From positions 62,001-126,000 of the forward strand of contig JACJJN010000003.1 of the NCBI GenBank assembly GCA_016899975.1: a DNA stretch of 64,000 nucleotides. The letters run 5' to 3'. How positions within the stretch are numbered: position 1 is the stretch's first letter; every line of letters starts with the position of its first letter. The notes beneath the pieces are model-generated. The model saw nothing but the letters and a program-made list of their open reading frames with translations. It was not told the origin of the DNA and ran no database searches. Position numbers and translations under genes: made by a program. Positions 8,440 through 17,397 of this stretch are shown here, piece after piece. Origin of the DNA: Lacrimispora saccharolytica. GTDB taxonomy: Bacteria; Bacillota; Clostridia; Lachnospirales; Lachnospiraceae.

Positions 8440-10089
8440 TTATTCCGTTCTTTTTCTTATTTCATCATTGACCTTTTCGCGCATCCCGGCCAGATAAGAA
8501 ATCCTTCTTGGATACTTTTCGAAATTCAGTTCTTCTCCCTCCTGCACCTCCAGGCAGCGATATGCCGTCTCTTTTCCAGCCATCTGTTCCAGAAGTTTCA
8601 GCGCACAAAGATCACTCATCGCCTCGTCCATCAGCATCATCCTCTGGGATTCCTCCGGAATTCCGTCCCTGCCGGGATAGACCAGAAACGGATCGCCGGA
8701 CGGAAACGCGCCGTCGGCATCGGTACAGAGATACGGATCAATAGAACGGGTAGAAAACTGTGAATGATAAAAATTATACCCCCAGTGGAGAAAACCGTCC
8801 AGCTGATACCGGTACAGCAGGGTTCCGAGAATCCTGGTTCGATATCCCGGCTGGACAATAAACCGGTTCGGTACGTTCACCGCCTGGCTGGTACAGTAAT
8901 AACCCCACAGCTTTTCCGGCCGTTTTTCCAGAAACGGCTGAATATGATCCAGGGAACATACCGGCTGACGTACAAGCCCTTTTTCATAAAACGCATATTC
9001 CGACAGCGCGTCAATGACCTGGCAGTCCCCAAGGTCTTCCGCCACCAGTTCCACCGCTTTTTGATAGCTTTCCAGCACTGCTTCTCCCGGCTCATCGGAA
9101 ACATGGAAAAAAGTATGTTCCAGTATGCCCAGCTGCTTCAGCTCTTTTTTCAGCGCGCAGAGAAAGCTGTGCAGAAATTCTGTGTATTCCGGACTGCCCG
9201 CATCCGTCTCCCAGCCGAAGATCCTCTGATACTGTCCATCTTTTGTCCCAAAGATCTGAGGCGTGCATTTGGCGCCCCACTGGGTAAACAGGTGGGAAAT
9301 CTCATAATAAACGATGCCGCACCTCCGGCACATCTCCACCCACCGCCGCAGCTTTTCAAATCCAAACACCCAGTGACCATTCTCAAACACCACATCTGTC
9401 AGCTGTACCGGAAGTCTGTAACCTCCGACCGCCGTATCCAGGGGCGGCGTAAACACCGGTGTCAGGATCATGTTGCACTTTCTTTTGACGGCTGCACGGA
9501 TAAAATTCTCGGTGATCCGCCAGTATTCTTCGCTGAATACTTCCACCTGATAATATTCCGCCAGACAGTCTGAATGGAACCACTCCGTATGGGGAATCGG
9601 AAGCGGAGGAAGGTCTGCATTGAGGATTTCAAAAGACATGTCCACGGTTCCCATGCATTCCCCGTTCCGAACCATACGGACAGACACGGGATAAACCCCG
9701 GGCGCGCTGCTGTCCTGTGCTTCCAGATCCACCCAGAGACTCCTCCACTGACCCGGGATCAGATTCACACCTTCCCCGGAAATCTCCTGAAGCAGATCAG
9801 GATACAGTCCTGGCTCCCGGGTCAGATAATCCTCATCCGACTCCGGATGCAGCGGATATTCGCAGGGAACCAGACATACCTTCCGGATCCTTGCCATTTC
9901 CTTTCCTTTTCCGCACAATTCCGGATGCATTTTTTCTCTTCTGCTGCCACTCCACCGATATGCGATCTGAAAAGACACGGTCTCTCCTCTCAGGGCGGTC
10001 AGTTTTTCTCTGACCCCTTCCCCGGACGGCTCTCTGACCGGAAATACTTTCTTCATAGAAGAAACAATCTTCCACTCAAACCCTTCCAT
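8440..10089 (-). CDS. DUF4091 (GH123-like) domain protein
   Basis: This 549-residue protein has an N-terminal beta region (LRGETVSFQIAYRW, typical of DUF4091/GH123 N-terminal domains) and a C-terminal TIM-barrel-like region. The adjacent acidic pair D332-E333 in FFHVSDEPGEAV corresponds to the Asp-Glu dyad used by GH123 N-acetyl-beta-galactosaminidases in substrate-assisted catalysis. No signal peptide is seen, so it is probably cytoplasmic. The ribosome site AGGAG is five bases from the ATG. The exact glycan is unknown; the hydrolase role is inferred from the DE pair and domain layout. Confidence 0.75.
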   Translation of the reverse strand: MEGFEWKIVSSMKKVFPVREPSGEGVREKLTALRGETVSFQIAYRWSGSRREKMHPELCGKGKEMARIRKVCLVPCEYPLHPESDEDYLTREPGLYPDLLQEISGEGVNLIPGQWRSLWVDLEAQDSSAPGVYPVSVRMVRNGECMGTVDMSFEILNADLPPLPIPHTEWFHSDCLAEYYQVEVFSEEYWRITENFIRAAVKRKCNMILTPVFTPPLDTAVGGYRLPVQLTDVVFENGHWVFGFEKLRRWVEMCRRCGIVYYEISHLFTQWGAKCTPQIFGTKDGQYQRIFGWETDAGSPEYTEFLHSFLCALKKELKQLGILEHTFFHVSDEPGEAVLESYQKAVELVAEDLGDCQVIDALSEYAFYEKGLVRQPVCSLDHIQPFLEKRPEKLWGYYCTSQAVNVPNRFIVQPGYRTRILGTLLYRYQLDGFLHWGYNFYHSQFSTRSIDPYLCTDADGAFPSGDPFLVYPGRDGIPEESQRMMLMDEAMSDLCALKLLEQMAGKETAYRCLEVQEGEELNFEKYPRRISYLAGMREKVNDEIRKRTE

Positions 10090-10101
10090 TTGTCACTCCT
10101 T

Positions 10102-10461
10102 TTAATGTGCCAGCCGCTCTTCCCATTCTTTTTCCTTAAATCCGACCAGAACAAAGTCTTCCCCGATCACCAGCGGACGCTTTACCAGCATTCCGTCTGT
10201 GCCGAGAAGCTCCAGCTTTTCCTCCTCGCTCATGTTGGGAAGCTTATCCTTCAGTCCCAGTTCCTTGTATTTCATCCCGCTGGTATTGAAGAATTTCTTC
10301 AGTTCCAGCCCGCTCTTTTCATACCACTCCTTCAGCTCCGATGCTGTAGGATTCTGCTCCTTGATATGGCGCGCTTCGTAGCTCACACCATGGTCATCCA
10401 GCCATTTCTTCGCCTTTTTGCAGGTACTGCATGGGGGATATTCCAAAAATAACATGTTCAT
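10102..10461 (-). CDS. ArsC/Spx/MgsR-family thioredoxin-fold protein
   Basis: This 119-residue protein has the ArsC-family CxxC motif PPCSTCKKAKKW at residues 11-14, then KEQNPTASELKEWYEKSG and the conserved KRPLVI segment near 92-97. It lacks residues that would identify it as Spx, so it could be a glutaredoxin-dependent reductase-like protein or a stress regulator. An ATG at 10455 is better spaced from AGGAG than the one at 10461. It lies between the DUF4091 gene and ybaK on the same strand. Confidence 0.8.
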   Translation of the reverse strand: MNMLFLEYPPCSTCKKAKKWLDDHGVSYEARHIKEQNPTASELKEWYEKSGLELKKFFNTSGMKYKELGLKDKLPNMSEEEKLELLGTDGMLVKRPLVIGEDFVLVGFKEKEWEERLAH

Positions 10462-10531
10462 TTTCTCCTTTTCTTCCGATACTCTTTTTCTGTAACCGTT
10501 CAGTCAGCGCAACTTCTGTCTTTTTTCGTTT

Positions 10532-11020
10532 TTACTCTTCAAATGCAAAATCTCCGTATTCTGCCCGGCTCACTTTCAGCAGATCTTCCGGCGCCAGCAC
10601 CAGCGTCGTTCCGATCCTTCCGCCGCTGACGTAAATCCTGTCGAACTGTCCGGCGGACTGCTCCACCACCGTCGGAAACTGTTTCTTCATGCCGATGGGG
10701 CTGCAGCCGCCCCTTACATAACCGGTCACCGCGGTGATATCTTTTACATGGATCATTTCCACGGACTTTTCTCCCACGGTCCGTGCCGCCTTTTTCAGAT
10801 CCACTTCCTTCGCGATCGGCAGGACGAAAACATAATACTGCCCGCTCTTTCCTTTCGCCACCAGGGTCTTGAACGACTGTTCCACCGGCGCTCCTGTCAG
10901 TTCCGCGCTGTGCATTCCGTCGATAAATTCGCTGCACTCATACTGGAGCACCTGGTAGGAAATCCTCTGCCGGTCCAGAATCCTCATCGCATTGGTCTTG
11001 ATTTCTTTTCCCTTGCTCAT
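10532..11020 (-). CDS. ybaK: Cys-tRNA(Pro)/Cys-tRNA(Cys) deacylase, YbaK/EbsC family
   Basis: This 162-residue protein is a single YbaK editing domain that hydrolyses Cys mis-attached to tRNA(Pro). Landmarks are the lysine-rich GAPVEQSFKTLVAKGKSG, EVDLKKAARTVGEKSVEM, and the GYVRGGCSPIGMKK block typical of the family. Its ATG overlaps the stop of the upstream alanyl-tRNA editing gene by four bases (ATGA), so two proofreading enzymes appear to be translationally coupled. Confidence 0.93.
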   Translation of the reverse strand: MSKGKEIKTNAMRILDRQRISYQVLQYECSEFIDGMHSAELTGAPVEQSFKTLVAKGKSGQYYVFVLPIAKEVDLKKAARTVGEKSVEMIHVKDITAVTGYVRGGCSPIGMKKQFPTVVEQSAGQFDRIYVSGGRIGTTLVLAPEDLLKVSRAEYGDFAFEE

Positions 11021-11895
11021 GAATCCTGCGCCTTCCCTTCCTGCTCCAAGATGTATAACTGTTTTTTCAGCTGCTTCAGTTCTTTCTTCAGCTCAATATT
11101 TTTCTCTTTCAGGCGGACCACCGCATCCCCGGCTTCCTCCGGCTTTACGCTGAGCAGCTGTGCAATGCCGACCAGATTCGTGTGCTTGATCAGATAATCC
11201 CGAAAGGCTTTCTCTCCGCAGAGCATGGAAATCCGCACCCCGCCTTTATAATTCTGGACGCCCAGAAGTTTGATCAGCCGGATCTCGCCGGTACTGGAAA
11301 CATGGGTTCCGCAGCATGCACAACAATCATAGCCCTCTACGGTAATCAGCCGCACCTGTCCTTCGATCTCCTTTTTGCTTCTGTACTCCATCTGTGCCAG
11401 TTCTTCCCGATCCGGCAGGGAAGCTGTGATCGGAACATTCCGAAGGACTGCGTCGTTCGCCTGCTGCTCGATCTCAAACAGCTGCTCTTTCGTCAGCACA
11501 CCGTCAAAATCCACAGTAACGGCTTCGCTTCCCATATGGAATCCCACATTGTGGTATCCGTATTCCCGGGCTATGATCCCGGAAACGATGTGCTCCCCGC
11601 TGTGATTCTGCATGTTGGAGAAACGGCGCTCAAAATCAAGCTTTCCTACAACCTCCGTTCCCGGCTCCAGCAGCTGGGTAACGGTATGCCAGATCGTTCC
11701 GTCCACTTCCTGCACATCCAGAACCCTGGCGTCTCCCAGCGTTCCCTGATCCGCCGGCTGGCCGCCGCCTTCCGGATAGAATGCTGTCTGATCCAATTCT
11801 ACTTTGTAGATTCCTGCCTCACTGATACATTTTTTTACTGTCGCTGTAAATTCACCGAGGTATGCATCTGCCTCATATAATTTCACTGTATTCAT
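11017..11895 (-). CDS. Alanyl-tRNA editing protein, AlaX-like
   Basis: This 292-residue protein is a free-standing editing domain that removes Ser or Gly from tRNA(Ala). It shows the N-terminal OB-like part (FYPEGGGQPADQGTL), the zinc motif NHSGEHIVSG and the second metal segment CCACCGTHVSSTGEI. A C-terminal coiled region (EKNIELKKELKQLKKQL) marks the longer AlaX types. A good GGAGG site precedes the ATG. It is the first gene of the AlaX-YbaK pair. Confidence 0.93.
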   Translation of the reverse strand: MNTVKLYEADAYLGEFTATVKKCISEAGIYKVELDQTAFYPEGGGQPADQGTLGDARVLDVQEVDGTIWHTVTQLLEPGTEVVGKLDFERRFSNMQNHSGEHIVSGIIAREYGYHNVGFHMGSEAVTVDFDGVLTKEQLFEIEQQANDAVLRNVPITASLPDREELAQMEYRSKKEIEGQVRLITVEGYDCCACCGTHVSSTGEIRLIKLLGVQNYKGGVRISMLCGEKAFRDYLIKHTNLVGIAQLLSVKPEEAGDAVVRLKEKNIELKKELKQLKKQLYILEQEGKAQDS

Positions 11896-12005
11896 AGGAC
11901 ACCTCCGGTTTCCTCTTAGATTTTTTCATGTACGTTCCATGCTATATAGTTTACTACGGCGCAAGCCGCATGTAAAGTTTTCCTGCCGCGTCCCGGCCGC
12001 CATAC

Positions 12006-12034
12006 GTAACAGTTCATCTTTGCTGAACCGTTAC
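12006..12034. repeat. Family 2 minimal palindrome
   Basis: GTAACAGTTCA pairs with TGAACCGTTAC around a 7-nt loop. This is the minimal form of the element present in full at 17036, 43236 and 61696. It lies just downstream of the NhaC gene stop and may help end transcription. Confidence 0.7.
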
Positions 12035-12052
12035 ATGCAAAAGTCCGAACGG

Positions 12053-13336
12053 TCACGCCGTCTTCTTTCTGTTCTTTCCAAAGACTATGAAAAACAGTGC
12101 GGAGACGCCCATCATCCACGGATAAAACAGATAGGGCATAATCTCGAATGGCGCCAGCTTCGTCGCCTCCGCTGCCAGCAGCAACTGTGCGCCGTAAGGC
12201 AGAAGTCCCTGTCCCACGGACGCAAAGATATCCAGCAAGGAAGCGGTACGTTTCGGCTCGATGCCATATTCATGTCCGATTTCTTTTGCGATGGGACCGG
12301 CGATCACGATCGCCACCGTATTGTTTGCCGTAGTCATATCCACCAGCAGCGCCAGCACAGCAATCCCAAGCTGCGCGCCCTTCTGGCCGCGGATCCGTTT
12401 CCGGATAAACTGCAGGATATAAGCAATTCCTCCGTATTCCCTCATCAGAGCAACCACACAGGCTACCAGCAGAGAGATCACCGTAATATCGTACATTCCG
12501 GTCACGCCTTCTCCCACTGCGCTAAAGATTCCCAGTGGTTCAATGGCTCCCGTCGCCACGCCCACGATCAGAGAGAGTACCGTTCCGCTGATCAGTACCA
12601 GGAAAACATGGAATCCGATCAAGGCCCCCACAAGAACGACCAGATACGGGACGATCTGCAGCAGATTGTATTCCAGCTCCGCGTCGAGTGTGTAATCCGC
12701 CTGACGGGTGATCAGGAAAAATACCAGCAGCGAAACCACTGCGGCAGGGAGTACAATCAGAAAATTTGCCTTAAACTTGTCCTTCATTTCACAGCCCTGG
12801 GTCTTGACTGCCGCAATGGTCGTATCGGAAATCATCGACAGATTGTCGCCGAACATAGCGCCGCTGACCACCGCTCCGATACACAGCGCCATGGGAAATC
12901 CTGTTTTCTCACTGATGCCCACCGCGATCGGAGCCAGGGCGGCGATAGTTCCCATGCTGGTTCCCATAGACAGGGAAATAAAGCATCCGATCAGCATCAG
13001 GCCCATAACGGCGACGGAAGACGGCAGGATGGAGAGGCAGAAATTTACGGTGCTGTCCGCACCTCCCGCTGCCTTTACAGCCCCGGAAAATCCTCCTGCC
13101 GCGAGAAAGATCAGGCACATGGTAATGATGTTTTCATCCCCCACGCCTTTGGTGATCACTTTTATCTTTTCATCAAAATTCAGAGAGCGGTTCTGAAAAA
13201 AAGCCGTCATCAGGGCAAGCAGAAATCCCACAACGGTCGGCATATGATTGAAATCCCCGCTGATGATCCCCATGCCCAAAAACGACACCAGGAATACTCC
13301 GATAGGCAGAAGCGCTCTTAATCTTCCCTTTTCCAT
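12053..13336 (-). CDS. Na+/H+ antiporter NhaC family protein
   Basis: This 427-residue polytopic protein has about 11-12 hydrophobic segments. Family features include ISLSMGTSMGTIAALAPIAVGI, AVVSGAMFGDNLSMISDTTIAA (the conserved GDN/SDT block of NhaC) and VDMTTANNTVAIVIAGPIAKEI. It would exchange sodium, or a small organic solute, for protons across the cytoplasmic membrane. It stands alone between the AlaX gene and the TetR gene. The substrate cannot be read from sequence. Confidence 0.88.
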   Translation of the reverse strand: MEKGRLRALLPIGVFLVSFLGMGIISGDFNHMPTVVGFLLALMTAFFQNRSLNFDEKIKVITKGVGDENIITMCLIFLAAGGFSGAVKAAGGADSTVNFCLSILPSSVAVMGLMLIGCFISLSMGTSMGTIAALAPIAVGISEKTGFPMALCIGAVVSGAMFGDNLSMISDTTIAAVKTQGCEMKDKFKANFLIVLPAAVVSLLVFFLITRQADYTLDAELEYNLLQIVPYLVVLVGALIGFHVFLVLISGTVLSLIVGVATGAIEPLGIFSAVGEGVTGMYDITVISLLVACVVALMREYGGIAYILQFIRKRIRGQKGAQLGIAVLALLVDMTTANNTVAIVIAGPIAKEIGHEYGIEPKRTASLLDIFASVGQGLLPYGAQLLLAAEATKLAPFEIMPYLFYPWMMGVSALFFIVFGKNRKKTA

Positions 13337-13381
13337 TTTTTTATCCTTTCTTTCTTCCTTTTCTCCGATTGATTATACAGG

Positions 13382-13411
13382 AGAAGCATCCTTCTGACAA
13401 GGATACTTCTT
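13382..13411. terminator. Hairpin between NhaC and TetR genes
   Basis: GAAGCATCCTT pairs with AAGGATACTTC around a short loop, upstream of the nhaC-like start. A second stem at 13481-13527 (AAATCTGT with ACAGATTT) overlaps the 3' end of the TetR gene and is the likelier TetR terminator. Confidence 0.4.
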
Positions 13412-13526
13412 GCAGGATATTAGCAAGCATTCAGCCACCGAAACTGTCACTGATATTTTCAGGCTGTTTCAATCTGCAAAAAAATCTGTCCCTCCCCTGA
13501 AATCCTTCAGGGTACCGAACAGATTT

Positions 13527-14093
13527 TCATTCCGTTTCCAGTGAATTCTCCTCTGGAAACAGCATATATGCTTTGCGCGAAAGACCAAGAATTGCCGTGC
13601 GAAGAAATCTGGAAAATTCCTGCGGCGGAAGACATTCCTTCTGTCCCAGCCATTTCTTGATCGCACATACAAACGCATCTGCGTAAAAAGCGGCGTAGGG
13701 CTCAATGGACGGCTCCTCCCGGAAAAAAGGTTCCAGATGGTCGCACATGATGGAAAACACCACCGAGAAAAAATATTCAGAAAAAGAATTCTGCCCCTCC
13801 TGCTGAAAACATTTCCGGTAAAAAATACGGTTTTCATAAAAATAACTGCAGATCTCATCCATGAATTCCCAGGAATCTCTGTATTGTTTTTTCAGTGCAG
13901 TTTCCATAAATTCCGTATAATAGATCCAGCTGACCAATTCGTATTTGTCTCTGAAATGATAATAGAAACTTTTTCGATTTAACCCGCATTGTTCACAGAT
14001 ATTGCTGACGCTGATCTTGTCCAGAGGCTGCGTCATCATCAGCTCTTTCAGCGCCTGTGCCAGTGCCCGTTTTGTAATATTTGAATCCGCCAC
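13527..14093 (-). CDS. TetR/AcrR-family regulator, divergent from radical SAM gene
   Basis: This protein of 188 residues starts at a GTG at 14093, preceded by GGGAGG seven bases upstream; an upstream ATG at 14156 has no comparable site. The N-terminal helix-turn-helix reads ITKRALAQALKELM, then KISVSNICEQCGLNRKSFYYHFRDKYEL. The C-terminal domain resembles the group that includes DhaS-type regulators. It is transcribed away from the radical SAM gene and probably controls that gene and itself. A candidate operator with TTGGACA/TGTCCAA arms lies at 14217-14242. Confidence 0.85.
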   Translation of the reverse strand: MADSNITKRALAQALKELMMTQPLDKISVSNICEQCGLNRKSFYYHFRDKYELVSWIYYTEFMETALKKQYRDSWEFMDEICSYFYENRIFYRKCFQQEGQNSFSEYFFSVVFSIMCDHLEPFFREEPSIEPYAAFYADAFVCAIKKWLGQKECLPPQEFSRFLRTAILGLSRKAYMLFPEENSLETE

Positions 14094-14216
14094 AACGATT
14101 CCTCCCGGTACTGAAAGTTCTCGTTCTATTATAACTTTTACCCCGATAAAATTCAACAGGCAAACATTTCGCTGTCTGCAGGAAGGATCCCAACGGGCTG
14201 AAATATCTGGAAATAG

Positions 14217-14242
14217 TTGGACAGATCCGGAATTATGTCCAA
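14217..14242. promoter_or_regulatory. Candidate TetR operator in divergent region
   Basis: TTGGACA at 14217-14223 and TGTCCAA at 14236-14242 form an inverted repeat with 12 nt between. Further CTGTCCG copies occur at about 14305 and 14327. The region lies between the divergent TetR and radical SAM starts. Function is inferred from position and symmetry. Confidence 0.4.
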
Positions 14243-14382
14243 AAAAGTAACACTTTACCGGAAACTGTAGAAATTTGAGACATCTGCCAAAATCTGTCCG
14301 ATGAAAAATCTCTGTCCGGTGAGTATCATTGGGTTAAATCCATTGGATAAACTGCAGAAAAAAGAAAGGAAGTAAAATTAAT

Positions 14383-15747
14383 ATGGGTAATGTTGTAGAA
14401 AAAGCAAAAATCGCAGCAATGTCGGTATCTCTTTCAAAAGCATGGCAATATCTGGGAAACGATCCTGAAACCAATATTCCGAAGCTGATGGACCTGGTAG
14501 ATAAAGTGGCTCCGGAAGGCTGGTATGAGGAACAGCGCAAGGCATTCCGCGGCGCTATCGATGCAAAGAACAACTGGTATCAGCTGATAATGAAAGTGTG
14601 GGAGCTGGATGAAGGCGTCCGGAATACTTTCTTTAATAATTTTATCGTAAATGCCAGCCTGGCTGGAAGTGCAAAACAGGAGAAAACCAAAGAAAAGGAA
14701 GGCTGCAACGTGCCGTGGGCAATCCTTCTCGATCCTACTTCCGCATGCAACCTTCACTGCACCGGATGCTGGGCTGCTGAATACGGCAACCGCCTGAACC
14801 TGACGTTCGACGAGCTGGATTCCATTGTCACACAGGGAAAAAAACTCGGTACCTATATGTACATCTTTACCGGCGGAGAACCTATGGTCCGCAAAAAAGA
14901 TATCATCGCGCTGTGCGAGAAACATTCTGACTGTGAATTCTTAAGCTTCACCAACGGAACACTGATCGACGAAGATTTCTGCCACGAAATGCTCCGCGTA
15001 AAGAATTTTGTTCCTGCCATCAGCCTGGAAGGTTTTGAGGAAGCCAACGACGGAAGACGAGGCAGCGGCGATTACGAAAAAGTAATGCATGCAATGGAAC
15101 TGATGAAAGAGCATAAACTCCCATTCGGTATTTCCGCCTGCTACACAAGCCAGAACTATCAGGATATCAGCAGTGAACCTTTCTTTGATATGATCATTGA
15201 CGCCGGCGCACTGTTCATCTGGTTCTTCCATTATATGCCGGTAGGAAACGGAGCCGTTCCGGAACTTCTTCCAAACCCGGAACAGCGTACAGAAGTTTAC
15301 AAGAGGATCCGTGAGTTCCGTCAGACCAAACCGATCTTTTCCATGGACTTCCAGAACGACGCAGAGTATGTCGGCGGATGTATCGCCGGAGGAAGAAGAT
15401 ATCTTCATATTAATGCAAAAGGTGATGTGGAACCTTGTGTATTCATCCACTACTCCAACGCCAATATCCGCGAATGTACCCTGCTGGAAGCTCTGAAGAG
15501 CCCGATCTTCATGGCTTATCATGACGGACAGCCGTTCAACGACAACATGCTCCGTCCATGTCCGATGCTGGAGAATCCGGAAAAGCTCCGCGCCATGGTA
15601 AAAGCAGCCGATGCCAAATCCACCGACTACGAAGCTCCGGAAAGTGTAGATACCCTCTGCGGCCGCTGCAAATCGTACGCGGAAAACTGGAAACCTCAGG
15701 CGGATTTCCTGTGGGAACAGTGCGGCAAAGGCAAAAGAGACAAATAA
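14383..15747 (+). CDS. Radical SAM protein with C-terminal Cys-rich (SPASM-like) domain
   Basis: This 454-residue enzyme has the radical SAM motif CNLHCTGC with cysteines at 122, 126 and 129, then TGGEP-type FTGGEPMVRKKD for SAM binding. A C-terminal group of cysteines (EPCVF, RECTL, LRPCPM, TLCGRC) could bind one or two auxiliary clusters. An all-helical N-terminal region of about 110 residues precedes NVPWAILLDPTSAC. The product and substrate are unknown. It is divergent from a TetR gene and is followed 240 nt later by a homologue without the cluster motif, so the two may act together. Confidence 0.88.
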   Translation: MGNVVEKAKIAAMSVSLSKAWQYLGNDPETNIPKLMDLVDKVAPEGWYEEQRKAFRGAIDAKNNWYQLIMKVWELDEGVRNTFFNNFIVNASLAGSAKQEKTKEKEGCNVPWAILLDPTSACNLHCTGCWAAEYGNRLNLTFDELDSIVTQGKKLGTYMYIFTGGEPMVRKKDIIALCEKHSDCEFLSFTNGTLIDEDFCHEMLRVKNFVPAISLEGFEEANDGRRGSGDYEKVMHAMELMKEHKLPFGISACYTSQNYQDISSEPFFDMIIDAGALFIWFFHYMPVGNGAVPELLPNPEQRTEVYKRIREFRQTKPIFSMDFQNDAEYVGGCIAGGRRYLHINAKGDVEPCVFIHYSNANIRECTLLEALKSPIFMAYHDGQPFNDNMLRPCPMLENPEKLRAMVKAADAKSTDYEAPESVDTLCGRCKSYAENWKPQADFLWEQCGKGKRDK

Positions 15748-15985
15748 ACGTGCAGCCAGGTCAGTAAATGATGAAAGAAAGGCGCATTGCAGAAATGCGG
15801 TGCGCCTTTCTTTCCGCATTCCAACCACCGTTTCCATTCGAAGAAGACGAAAAAGATCTACAAAATCATATTTCTGACCATGTCTGACGGACAGGCCATA
15901 TGGTATGATAAAATGAGGGAAAGTTTGGAAGTAAACTCCCAAATCTACCTTAATGACGCGGCAGGTGCGTCAGATGGAGGAAAAA

Positions 15986-17026
15986 ATGGGGAAAGATATC
16001 ACAAAAATATTAGTAGAATGTATGCTGGACAAAATTCTGCAGGATTCCAGAAGTTCTCCCCGGCGGCTGGCAAGAAATCTGGTGGACATCAGCCTGAACT
16101 TCGCGAAAGGACGCTTCCAGAAACGATTTCTGTCTGATGCTCAGGAAATGCTGAAAAATCCGGAAAGCGCTTATTATGAACTTGTCTCTGACCAGATTGC
16201 CAACGTCGACCGCAAACACATGGTCACTTTCGGAATGAATCTGGGTTATAACGGCTGTACTGTCGGAGCAAAAAGAATCCGTGAGATAGAAGCCGAGCAA
16301 AACCTGAACATTCCCTGGTCCCTTTCTCTGCTTCTGGACAGGGAACGTCTTTTGATCAATCCCGACAGCTATTGCCGGATTATAGAACAAGGACGAAAAA
16401 TAGGCATCTACGTCTATCTGTTTTTTCTTCATGACGAAAACGCGGATCTCTGTCTTCCGCTGATCGAAAACTATCCAAACTGCGCATTCGGGATTTTTCT
16501 GCAAAACTGTACATTCTCTGACGCCTATCTGGAAAAGCTGCAGAAATGCGGAAATGCCATGACCGTCATCTATGCCGATGAAGCAGCGCCGGAGTCCTGT
16601 CAAAGACTGCGGGAAAAGCGCCTGCTGTATGGGATACATTACAGTTATGACGAAACAGACCGGGAAAAGATCCTGTCCGAATCCTGGCTTACGGCGCAGG
16701 AACCTTTGCGTCCATGTTTTGCTTTTCTGCACGCCCGGGATTCCTGCAGCCTGCAGACACAAAACGAAATCTATCAGCATGTTCTGGCTGTGCGGAGCGA
16801 ACAGAAACATCCCATCCTTTATATGGAATTACGCCAGGACATCTATCAGATTGATGAGATCATCTCCGACGATGCCTGTCTCGTAGGTTTCCGCGAAGAC
16901 GGCAGTGTCCACATGCGTCAGCAGACGCAGAACCGGACAGATGTCAATATTTTTTCCACCAATTTGCTGGATCTGCTGAAAACAGTGGCTCTGAAGCAGG
17001 CAACTGCCCCCTCAGCAGAATATTGA
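15986..17026 (+). CDS. Degenerate radical SAM homologue lacking the CxxxCxxC motif
   Basis: This protein of 346 residues starts at 15986, where GGAGG lies five bases before the ATG. It aligns by eye with the upstream radical SAM protein: both have NxPW followed by a leucine-rich strand, then EQGRKIGIYVYLFF here against TQGKKLGTYMYIFTGGEP there. Between these blocks the segment that should hold the three cysteines is replaced by LLLDRERLLINPDSY, and TGGEP is replaced by LHDEN. The C-terminal cluster cysteines are also gone. The frame is intact over more than 1 kb, so it looks like a maintained non-catalytic partner rather than a pseudogene. Function unknown. Confidence 0.7.
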   Translation: MGKDITKILVECMLDKILQDSRSSPRRLARNLVDISLNFAKGRFQKRFLSDAQEMLKNPESAYYELVSDQIANVDRKHMVTFGMNLGYNGCTVGAKRIREIEAEQNLNIPWSLSLLLDRERLLINPDSYCRIIEQGRKIGIYVYLFFLHDENADLCLPLIENYPNCAFGIFLQNCTFSDAYLEKLQKCGNAMTVIYADEAAPESCQRLREKRLLYGIHYSYDETDREKILSESWLTAQEPLRPCFAFLHARDSCSLQTQNEIYQHVLAVRSEQKHPILYMELRQDIYQIDEIISDDACLVGFREDGSVHMRQQTQNRTDVNIFSTNLLDLLKTVALKQATAPSAEY

Positions 17027-17035
17027 AAAATCTTT

Positions 17036-17169
17036 GTAACAGTTCAGCCCAGGTCTGCGCACATGCTGCGCAGACCGTAAGAACGTGATTCAGGAGTGCA
17101 AAATCCCATCGCCGAAGGCGATTTTCAATGGATTTTGCATGTAACGGTTCAGCAAGGCTGAACTGTTAC
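17036..17169 (+). repeat. Family 2 compound palindromic element, copy 1
   Basis: The outer ends are GTAACAGTTCAGC and GCTGAACTGTTAC. Inside are a hairpin with GGTCTGCGCA/TGCGCAGACC arms and a nested stem in which AAAATCC pairs with GGATTTT and ATCGCC pairs with GGCGAT. Near-identical copies occur at 43236-43369 (inverted) and 61696-61829. It begins ten bases after the stop of the degenerate radical SAM gene. There is no coding capacity, which suggests a MITE-like or REP-like sequence. Confidence 0.88.
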
Positions 17170-17264
17170 AAATCTTTCAACGCCGTATGGATCATTTCTG
17201 TACGGCGCTTTTTTTCGTATAAAATATAAACAATAGAAACTTTCCGGATTTCTTTAAAAAACTA

Positions 17265-17317
17265 TTGACGGATCTTGTCTTCTGGTATATTATGAACATA
17301 TGAACAGTTATTCATAT
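17265..17317 (+). promoter_or_regulatory. Promoter with ArsR/SmtB-type operator upstream of the P-type ATPase
   Basis: TTGACG at 17265-17270, a 17-nt spacer and TATTAT at 17288-17293 form a strong promoter. Immediately after it, 17298-17317 holds an imperfect palindrome with ATATGAACA and TTCATAT ends, the shape bound by metal-sensing ArsR/SmtB repressors. No arsR/smtB gene lies in this window, so the regulator would act from elsewhere. Confidence 0.7.
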
Positions 17318-17397
17318 ATTATTATTATTCCATACCCGTCCTGCTGTAAGAACGGCTGCATTTTTCCAGCAACACGAAAAGAGATCGGAGGATGATT

